Positions 1 to 5,006 of a DNA stretch of 5,006 nucleotides are shown in pieces (the first letter of the stretch is position 1; each line of letters opens with the position of its first letter). This DNA comes from Bordetella parapertussis (lineage in GTDB: Bacteria; Pseudomonadota; Gammaproteobacteria; Burkholderiales; SG8-41). The translations under genes were made by a program, and so were the position numbers. The stretch is taken from the NCBI GenBank assembly GCA_945870465.1, contig CAMBSS010000252.1, positions 1 to 5,006 on the forward strand, written 5' to 3'. Under the pieces are notes generated by a model that saw nothing but the letters and a program-made list of their open reading frames with translations, searched no databases and was not told the DNA's origin.

Positions 1-1
1 C

Positions 2-1885
2 TACGAGGCCTGGCTGCTCGAACGCAACATACGCGCGAACGGCTATGTGCGGGCGGGCAAGGAGAACCGGCGGTTGTCGACATTGGTTGCGCGGCCGCAA
101 TATCTGGTCGAAAGAGTGCGCGAGGCGGTGCGTACCCGCATCCAGACTGTGTTGACCGACGCGCCGTATGCCGGTGTGCTGGCGGCGCTGGCGGTCGGCG
201 ACCAGCGCGCTATCACCCAAGCGCAATGGCAGGTCTTTACGCGCACCGGCGTCAATCATCTGATGAGCATTTCGGGGCTGCACGTGACGATGATCTCGGG
301 ACTTGCTTTTGCCATGGTTTATTGGCTGTGGTGTCGCAGCGCGCGCCTGACACTGCGCCTGCCGGCGCGCAAAGCGGCAGCAGTGGCAGGGCTGCTGACC
401 GCGCTGACCTACGCCTGGCTGGCAGGCTTCGCGGTGCCGGCGCAGCGCACGGTCTACATGCTCGCCGTGGTGGCGATAGCGTTATGGTGCGGACGTTTGA
501 GTTCGGCCTCGGTTGTGCTGAGCGCGGCGCTGTTCGTGGTGCTTGCGATTGATCCGTGGGCGGTGCTGGCGCCTGGGTTCTGGCTGTCATTCGGCGCGGT
601 CGGCCTGATCATGTACGTAACGACCGGCCGCATCGTGCAGGAGCACTGGTTCAGCGCATGGGCGCGTGTGCAATGGACGATCACGCTCGGATTGATTCCT
701 CTATTGCTCGCAATGTTTCAGCAGATATCACTGGTCTCGCCACTCGCCAACGCAATTGCAATTCCGGTCGTGAGCCTCGTTGTCGTGCCATTAACCCTGA
801 TCGGCGTGGTGCTGCCGTTTGATCTGGTGCTGCACGTCGCGCACGCAGTGATGGCCGTGTGCGGCGCAATGCTTGAATGGATGAGCGCGGTGCCGCTCGC
901 GGTCTGGCAACAGCACGCGCCGCCGGCCTGGACAGTCGTCATCGCCATGCTGGCGATACTGTGGCTGCTGTTGCCGCGCGGATTCCCGGCGCGCTGGATA
1001 GGCATGGCAGGACTGCTGCCTTTGTTTTTGCTCGAACCCGCATTGCCGGCAGACGGTGCGCTTAAGCTGACGGTGCTCGACGTCGGACAGGGGCTCGCCG
1101 TCGTCGCGCAGACGCGCCATCATTCCCTGGTCTACGACGCGGGGCCCTCTTACGGGCCGCAGATAGACAGTGGCAATCGCATCATCGTGCCTTACTTGCG
1201 AGCGGTCGGCGTGCGCTCATTGAGCGGCTTGATCATCAGCCACGGCGACAACGATCACAGTGGCGGCGCCAATTCCGTGCTGCAGGCGTTGTCGCCGCAG
1301 TGGATATCGACTTCGATGCCAGCCGATCATCCGGCAATTGCGCAGGCCGCGTCGACGCAAAGATGCGAAGCAGGCATGCATTGGCAGTGGGACGGCGTGG
1401 ATTTCGAGATACTCCATCCGGCGCCGGATCACTATGCCCGCGAAAAATTTCGCAGCAACGACCGCGGTTGCGTATTGCGCATCAGCACGGCGCGGGCGAA
1501 CGTCCTTCTGACGGCGGATGTCGAGCAAAAATCAGAACGTGAAATGCTGGCGAGCGTGCCCGACAAGCTGCGCGCGCAGGTGCTGCTGGTGCCTCATCAC
1601 GGCAGCCGTACTTCGTCATCGGCGGAATTCGTCGCGCAGGTGAATCCCGACATCGCACTGGTCGCCGCCGGCTACCGCAATCGTTTCGGGCATCCCAAAG
1701 ACGAGGTGCTTGAGCGCTATCGCACCCTCGGCAGCCGCATCTACCGCACCGATTACGACGGCGCCTTGCTCGTTGAGGTGGCGGGCGATGGCAAGGTCAG
1801 CATTCAGCGCTATCGGGCGCTGTATCGCCGCTACTGGCACGCGGCGCTGGCGAATCCCGACTTGCGTGACGACGAGGTTGAGTAA
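2..1885 (+). CDS. comEC: ComEC/Rec2 DNA internalization protein (5' end outside window)
   Basis: This is the inner-membrane channel that carries single-stranded DNA into the cytoplasm during natural transformation. The frame is open from the first bases, and its first in-window residues (YEAWLLERNIRANGYV) match the end of the N-terminal DUF4131 region. The GTG at 47 is therefore internal, and the true start lies upstream. About 627 residues are present; the family is usually 750-850. A hydrophobic multi-pass Competence domain spans about 155-985, with the conserved HLMSISGLH (257-283), AVPAQRT (431-451) and PGFWLSFGAV (572-601). A metallo-beta-lactamase-like domain follows (about 1067-1800): LDVGQG, SHGDNDH (1238-1258), NDRG (1457-1468), the Asp of LTADVE (1517), HHGS (1595-1606) and the His of FGHP (1691). 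All expected metal-site and phosphoesterase motifs are intact, so the gene looks functional. A nuclease role for this domain is proposed for the family but not shown here. It ends with TAA, convergent with the downstream minus-strand genes. Confidence 0.96.
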   Translation, partial: YEAWLLERNIRANGYVRAGKENRRLSTLVARPQYLVERVREAVRTRIQTVLTDAPYAGVLAALAVGDQRAITQAQWQVFTRTGVNHLMSISGLHVTMISGLAFAMVYWLWCRSARLTLRLPARKAAAVAGLLTALTYAWLAGFAVPAQRTVYMLAVVAIALWCGRLSSASVVLSAALFVVLAIDPWAVLAPGFWLSFGAVGLIMYVTTGRIVQEHWFSAWARVQWTITLGLIPLLLAMFQQISLVSPLANAIAIPVVSLVVVPLTLIGVVLPFDLVLHVAHAVMAVCGAMLEWMSAVPLAVWQQHAPPAWTVVIAMLAILWLLLPRGFPARWIGMAGLLPLFLLEPALPADGALKLTVLDVGQGLAVVAQTRHHSLVYDAGPSYGPQIDSGNRIIVPYLRAVGVRSLSGLIISHGDNDHSGGANSVLQALSPQWISTSMPADHPAIAQAASTQRCEAGMHWQWDGVDFEILHPAPDHYAREKFRSNDRGCVLRISTARANVLLTADVEQKSEREMLASVPDKLRAQVLLVPHHGSRTSSSAEFVAQVNPDIALVAAGYRNRFGHPKDEVLERYRTLGSRIYRTDYDGALLVEVAGDGKVSIQRYRALYRRYWHAALANPDLRDDEVE

Positions 1886-1905
1886 CTACGCTGCAGGCGT
1901 GCGGT

Positions 1906-1980
1906 TCACAGAAATTCAATTAATGCATCGAGCACGGCATCGGGTTGCTCGGCCATCAGCGCGTGGCCCGTTGTAACAAC
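1906..1980 (-). pseudogene. C-terminal remnant of an alpha/beta-hydrolase
   Basis: Read on the minus strand, the frame ending in TGA at 1908-1906 encodes GHALMAEQPDAVLDALIEFL, preceded by VVTT. This is the typical C-terminus of alpha/beta-hydrolase-fold enzymes: the Gly-His holds the catalytic histidine, and the 'MAEQPDAVLDAL.EFL' stretch is the final helix. Nothing upstream resembles the rest of a hydrolase (usually 230-300 residues). The same frame reads 13 unrelated residues (IRRHARRPAPLLC) and then meets TAA at 2022-2020, which is the stop codon of the neighbouring exported-protein gene. No start codon or ribosome binding site serves the fragment. I infer a deletion or replacement that removed the hydrolase body, nucleophile and acid included, and left only the 3' stub. 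Homology is clear for about 20 codons (1906-1968) and plausible to 1980. The assignment rests on motif recognition alone. Confidence 0.7.
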
Positions 1981-1999
1981 GCAGAGGAGCGGTGCAGGG

Positions 2000-2016
2000 C
2001 GGCGCGCGTGGCGCCG
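2000..2016 (-). terminator. GC-rich stem-loop after the exported-protein gene
   Basis: A perfect 6-bp, all-G/C inverted repeat (CGGCGC / GCGCCG) with a 5-nt loop lies four bases beyond the TAA of the minus-strand exported-protein gene. The position fits a terminator. However, no T-run follows on either strand, so it is not a canonical intrinsic terminator, and short GC palindromes are common at this base composition. It could equally stabilise the 3' end of the mRNA or be chance. Confidence 0.25.
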
Positions 2017-2019
2017 GAT

Positions 2020-2406
2020 TTAAAACTTCCTGTTCAGCATGACACCCGGCGCGCGCTTGGGCGACAGGCCCAGCACGCCGCTCGGGCTCAATTCGACGAT
2101 CGAGGAAGAATTGAGATTGAGGCCGATGCCGACGCCCCATTCGTTCTTCTGATCTAGCGGCATGAGCAGCCCTTTGGCGTCGCGGTGGTAGTCGATGCCG
2201 AATGGCAAGGTGATGCCGGCGGGAAGATTAGAAGTAGGCGGCTTGAGTCCAAACTGGCGGGGCGCAAGTGTCGCGCGCAACGTATCCGAGTCGAGATTGA
2301 TTGGCGGATGCAGATTGGCCGGCGGAGATACTGTATCTCCGGCGCTCTGTGCGAAGCAGGTCGTTACAAACGAACCAGCGGCAATCAGCATCAACGTTCG
2401 ATACAT
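2020..2406 (-). CDS. Small exported protein of unknown function
   Basis: This 128-residue protein belongs to no family I recognise. The N-terminus (MYRTLMLIAAGSFVTTCFAQS) is a classical Sec signal peptide: one Arg near the start, a hydrophobic core, and a CFA|QS cleavage site after about residue 19. The cysteine at residue 17 lies before the cleavage site and is not in a good lipobox. The mature part, about 109 residues, is rich in Pro, Leu and Asn. It has a central LPFGIDYHRD segment, then GVGIGLNLNSSSIVELSPSG with alternating hydrophobic residues that suggest beta strands, and it ends in Phe. A C-terminal Phe is seen in outer-membrane beta proteins, but the chain is too short for a normal barrel, so periplasmic or outer-membrane association is only a guess. 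The ATG is well supported by GGAGG six bases upstream. It lies 105 bases downstream of tag on the same strand and could share its transcript. Its stop abuts the hydrolase remnant. Confidence 0.75.
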   Translation of the reverse strand: MYRTLMLIAAGSFVTTCFAQSAGDTVSPPANLHPPINLDSDTLRATLAPRQFGLKPPTSNLPAGITLPFGIDYHRDAKGLLMPLDQKNEWGVGIGLNLNSSSIVELSPSGVLGLSPKRAPGVMLNRKF

Positions 2407-2412
2407 CGCGCG

Positions 2413-2417
2413 CCTCC
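2413..2417 (-). promoter_or_regulatory. Strong Shine-Dalgarno for the exported-protein gene
   Basis: GGAGG on the minus strand sits six bases before the ATG at 2406-2404. It is the best ribosome binding site in the window, it fixes the start of the exported-protein gene, and it argues that this small gene is really translated. No convincing -35/-10 pair is visible in the 105-base spacer behind it (2407-2511). Confidence 0.7.
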
Positions 2418-2511
2418 ATCGTTTTTATGTAGCGTTGGTAGTGGCCGGGCTGTCTGGACAGTCTATCGCCCTGCGGATTGGTTCTATTATCAACCTGAAA
2501 CCGTGGCTTTT

Positions 2512-3096
2512 TCAACAGTTGCGTGAAGGCGGGCGGGTGCCCGATTTTTCACGAAAACAGGTCATCAGATGGTCGTTTACCATGCCGGTGGCCTGCATAA
2601 AGGCATAGCAAATAGTGGTGCCGATAAAGCGAAATCCCCAACGCTTCAATTCTTTGCTCATCTTATCTGACACTATGGTTGAAGCCGGAACCTGGCGCAA
2701 ATGGCGCCAGCGGTTGCGCCTGGGTTTGCCGTCGACGAACTGCCAAATAAATTGGTCGAACGAGCCAAATTGCTGCTGCACCGCAATAAGTGCGCGCGCA
2801 TTGCTGACCGTGGACTCGATTTTCAGGCGATTGCGCACGATGCCCGGGTCAAGCATCAGTGCGGCGATTTTGCGTTTGTCGTAGCGCGCGACCTTGCGCG
2901 GATCGAAATTCGCGAACTCGGCGCGATAGTTCTCGCGCTTGTTGAGTATCGTGTTCCACGAGAGCCCGGCTTGCGCGCCTTCGAGCGTCAGGAATTCGAA
3001 CAGCGTGCGGTCGTCATGTACAGGCACGCCCCATTCGGTGTCGTGATACCGGGTCATCAGCGGCGTCGAGTCCGCCCATGCGCAACGTTTACTCAT
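2512..3096 (-). CDS. tag: DNA-3-methyladenine glycosylase I
   Basis: This base-excision repair enzyme removes 3-methyladenine from alkylated DNA in the cytoplasm, leaving an abasic site. At 194 residues it is close to the 187 of E. coli Tag and collinear with it throughout. Conserved segments are RCAW (4-7), YHDTEWGVP (17-25), LEGAQAGLSW (38-47), KRENYR and FDP (53-66), GFRFIGTTICYAFMQATGMVNDH (in the last third), and HLMTC. The zinc-snap ligands of the family map to Cys5, His18, His176 and Cys180; the active-site Glu is Glu39. All are present, so the enzyme should be active. The ATG at 3096 gives the expected N-terminus, but no Shine-Dalgarno precedes it. A -10-like GATAAT ends only eight bases before the ATG, so the message may be leaderless. 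The gene is divergent from relA, and its G+C (roughly 47-58% in sampled lines) is clearly below that of relA. Confidence 0.95.
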   Translation of the reverse strand: MSKRCAWADSTPLMTRYHDTEWGVPVHDDRTLFEFLTLEGAQAGLSWNTILNKRENYRAEFANFDPRKVARYDKRKIAALMLDPGIVRNRLKIESTVSNARALIAVQQQFGSFDQFIWQFVDGKPRRNRWRHLRQVPASTIVSDKMSKELKRWGFRFIGTTICYAFMQATGMVNDHLMTCFREKSGTRPPSRNC

Positions 3097-3104
3097 GATG
3101 GTGG

Positions 3105-3132
3105 ATTATCGCAGGTGTTGAAGTCGCGTAAA
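3105..3132 (-). promoter_or_regulatory. Candidate tag promoter
   Basis: On the minus strand, GATAAT (3110-3105; five of six matches to TATAAT) is preceded by a 16-base spacer and TTTACG (3132-3127; four of six matches to TTGACA). Transcription would start near 3099-3097, only a few bases before the tag ATG. Together with the missing Shine-Dalgarno, this points to a leaderless or nearly leaderless transcript. This is inferred from consensus matching only. Confidence 0.35.
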
Positions 3133-3134
3133 AT
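3129..3134 (+). promoter_or_regulatory. Candidate -10 element of relA
   Basis: TAAAAT matches TATAAT at five of six positions and stands out in GC-rich surroundings. A start near 3141 would give a leader of about 50-60 bases before relA. The -35 is poor: TTATCG at 3106-3111, with a 17-base gap, matches TTGACA at three positions. The element overlaps the candidate -35 of tag on the other strand, so the two divergent promoters would compete for RNA polymerase. Confidence 0.28.
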
Positions 3135-3189
3135 CGGGCCGCGTGAAAAAGCATGGAAAACTCGCAACCCAGAAGATGGAAATCGACGT

Positions 3190-5006
3190 GTGGCACGCGT
3201 GACGCATTTGAAACTGGTGACGGCTCCCGACCACGAGCGGGCAGCCGCATGGATAGCCGCGCTCGCTGCCGACCATCCGGCGGCTGATGTCGACTTGCTG
3301 AAGCGCGTGCTCGAGTGGCTGGCGCCGTTGTTGCACGAGCAAACTGCGAAGGGCGGGGAGCCGGCGCTGGAGCACGTGCTGAACACTGCCACGCTGTTGC
3401 GCGATCTCAAGCTCGATGCCGAGTGCCTGGCCGCGAGCCTGTTGGTGCCGGCGGCCGCGAAGCACGATGCCGTGGTGGAAATACGCGACCGCTTCGGGCC
3501 GCGTGTCGCGGAACTGGCGGATGGCGTCGCGCGCATGGCGATGATCCAAAGCCTGAGCGACCGCGCGCCGAACGCAGATGCGCCGGCGCAGTTGGAAGGC
3601 CTGCGCAAAATGCTGCTGGCGATGGCGCAGGACGTGCGCGTCGTGCTGATCAAGCTCGCGGAACACACGCAGACCCTGCGTTTCGTCGTCAAGTGCGACG
3701 ATGCGCAGTTGCGCCATGACACGGCGCGCCTTGCGCGCGACATTTACGCGCCGCTCGCCAACCGGCTCGGCGTCTGGCAGCTGAAATGGGAGCTCGAGGA
3801 CCTGGCGCTGCGCATACTGGAGCCGGAAACTTATAAACGCATCGCCGGCCTGCTCGACGAAAAGCGCAGTGGCCGCGAGCAATACATCGAGATGGCGATG
3901 ACGCGCCTGCGTGAAGTGCTTGCGCGCGCCGGCATCAAGGCCGAAATCAGCGGCCGGCCCAAGCACATCTACAGCATCTACAACAAAATGCGGCGCAAGG
4001 GCGTCGATTTCGACGCGCTTTACGACGTGCGCGCGGTGCGCGTGCTGGTCGGCGACATCAGGGACTGCTATGCGGCGCTCGATCTCGTGCACCGTTTATG
4101 GAGCCCGCTGCCGAACGAATTCGACGATTACATCGCCAAACCCAAAGGCAACAATTACCGCTCGCTGCATACGGCCGTCATCGGCGCAGAGGGCAAGCCG
4201 CTGGAAATCCAGATCCGCACATTGGAGATGCACCAGCACTCCGAATACGGGGTCGCTGCGCACTGGCGCTACAAGGAAGGCGTGCGCAGCGACGTCGGCT
4301 ATGACGACAAAATCGCGTGGTTGCGGCAAATCGTCGAGTGGAAGGACGAGGTCGCCGATGCAGGAGACGTCGCTGCACAGTTTCGCAGTGAACTTTTTGC
4401 GGACACGATCTACGTGCTGACGCCGCAGGGGCGCGTCATCGATTTGCCGCGGGACGCGACGCCGATCGATTTTGCGTATCACGTGCATACCGATCTCGGC
4501 CATCGCTGCCGTGGTGCGCGGGTCAACAGCGTGATGGTGCCGCTCAACACGCCGCTTGCCAACGGTCAGCGGGTTGAGATCATCGCTGCGAAGCAGGGCG
4601 GGCCCAGCCGCGACTGGCTGAACCCGGCGCTCGGTTTTCTGAAGAGCGCGGGCGGACGCGGCAAGGTCAGGCAATGGTTCAATCGCCTGAACCACGAGGC
4701 CTCGGTGGCGGAAGGGCGCGAAATCCTGGAAAAAGAATTGCAGCGAGAGGGCATGACGGGAGTCAATCTTGACAAGTTTGCGCAGGAGTTCGGGTTTGCG
4801 AAGCTGAATGATTTTCTGGCCGAAATCGGCCGCGGCGAAATCAGCCCGCGCCAGATGCAGACTGCGTTGCGCGTCGAGGACGCGCCGCCGCCGGCGATCG
4901 ACGAGCAACCGATAGTCAGAAAACCGCGCGCGCAGCCGGGCGGCATATTGATCGTGGGCGTCGACAAACTGCTCACGGTGCCGGCGCGATGCTGCAAGCC
5001 GGCGCC
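3190..5006 (+). CDS. relA: RelA, GTP pyrophosphokinase / (p)ppGpp synthetase (3' end outside window)
   Basis: This ribosome-associated stringent-response enzyme transfers pyrophosphate from ATP to GTP or GDP when uncharged tRNA occupies the A site. About 605 residues are in the window; E. coli RelA has 744. Domains in order: a degenerate HD hydrolase domain (about 40-190), where LLVP (84-87) replaces the LLHD of bifunctional enzymes and IKLAEHTQTLR the usual ADR..NMRTL; the synthetase domain (about 230-370) with YDVRAVRV (catalytic Asp279), EFDDYI (310-315) and EIQIRT (catalytic Glu339); and TGS (about 405-466, DTIYVLTPQG to VEIIAAKQGG). A helical segment follows, then the start of the zinc-finger/RIS region with GILIVGVDKLL and ARCC (Cys601-Cys602), where the window ends. 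The acidic ExDD signature, not RxKD, marks a synthesis-only RelA. The start is uncertain. GTG 3190 has a weak upstream AAGATGGA; GTG 3199 overlaps the stop of a 19-codon frame; GTG 3115 would add 25 residues unlike RelA. The frame is open upstream through 3061. Confidence 0.95.
   Translation, partial: MARVTHLKLVTAPDHERAAAWIAALAADHPAADVDLLKRVLEWLAPLLHEQTAKGGEPALEHVLNTATLLRDLKLDAECLAASLLVPAAAKHDAVVEIRDRFGPRVAELADGVARMAMIQSLSDRAPNADAPAQLEGLRKMLLAMAQDVRVVLIKLAEHTQTLRFVVKCDDAQLRHDTARLARDIYAPLANRLGVWQLKWELEDLALRILEPETYKRIAGLLDEKRSGREQYIEMAMTRLREVLARAGIKAEISGRPKHIYSIYNKMRRKGVDFDALYDVRAVRVLVGDIRDCYAALDLVHRLWSPLPNEFDDYIAKPKGNNYRSLHTAVIGAEGKPLEIQIRTLEMHQHSEYGVAAHWRYKEGVRSDVGYDDKIAWLRQIVEWKDEVADAGDVAAQFRSELFADTIYVLTPQGRVIDLPRDATPIDFAYHVHTDLGHRCRGARVNSVMVPLNTPLANGQRVEIIAAKQGGPSRDWLNPALGFLKSAGGRGKVRQWFNRLNHEASVAEGREILEKELQREGMTGVNLDKFAQEFGFAKLNDFLAEIGRGEISPRQMQTALRVEDAPPPAIDEQPIVRKPRAQPGGILIVGVDKLLTVPARCCKPA

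Noticed and set aside
47..49. GTG as the start of comEC
   Set aside because: The frame is open upstream to the window edge and encodes a conserved part of the DUF4131 region, so this Val is internal.
2450..2461. Near-palindrome CTGTC-TG-GACAG between tag and the exported-protein gene
   Set aside because: With a two-base centre it cannot form a good hairpin, no T-run follows, and a single 5-bp arm pair is not enough to call an operator.
3115..3117. GTG as an upstream start for relA
   Set aside because: It would add 25 residues (rich in Lys and Arg) unlike RelA N-termini, overlaps the promoter-like elements, and lies upstream of the predicted transcription start.
3463..3480. His-Asp-x-x-x-Glu in RelA resembling the HDxxED motif of active (p)ppGpp hydrolases
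   Set aside because: It is offset by five to six residues from where LLHD should be (LLVP there), the Glu-Asp pair is missing, and the later ADR..N motif is also lost. Aligned with E. coli RelA it falls in a variable loop.
3106..4092. Long minus-strand open frame of 328 codons opposite relA
   Set aside because: It lies wholly antisense to the well-conserved relA frame. Its composition (Arg, His, Gln, Ala rich) is what GC-rich codons give when read backwards, and it has no recognisable domain.
4096..4908. Minus-strand open frame of 270 codons opposite the 3' half of relA
   Set aside because: It is the same kind of antisense shadow, covering the synthetase and TGS coding region, with no domain and no ribosome binding site that stands out.

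Overview
The window looks like a stretch of chromosome from a GC-rich betaproteobacterium (Burkholderiales or Nitrosomonadales grade). This rests on the style of its ComEC and RelA proteins and on strong G/C preference at third codon positions; the genus cannot be read from the sequence. No phage, IS element, CRISPR array, rRNA or tRNA is visible. I do not see a new biological system here. The region is mostly housekeeping, with one visible scar of gene loss.

Layout: (1) from the left edge to 1885, + strand, lies the C-terminal four fifths or so of comEC/rec2, the DNA-uptake channel with its fused metallo-beta-lactamase-like domain; its 5' end is outside the window. (2) 1886-2019 is a short spacer between converging genes. 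On the minus strand it carries the last ~20-25 codons of an alpha/beta-hydrolase whose body is gone. (3) 2020-2406, minus strand, is a small exported protein of unknown function with a clear signal peptide and a strong ribosome binding site. (4) 2512-3096, minus strand, is tag, DNA-3-methyladenine glycosylase I, complete with its zinc ligands. (5) From about 3190 to the right edge, + strand, is relA, the monofunctional (p)ppGpp synthetase, truncated by the window edge inside its C-terminal zinc-finger/RIS region.

tag and relA are divergent, and their putative promoters overlap in roughly 3105-3134. tag and the exported protein lie in the same direction 105 bases apart. They may be co-transcribed, but nothing links their functions. 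Spot counts of G+C on 60-base lines give about 47-58% within tag and the small exported gene, 58-60% in comEC, and above 70% in parts of relA. Together with the hydrolase stub, this suggests the comEC-relA interval has been rearranged: a gene lost and possibly others inserted.
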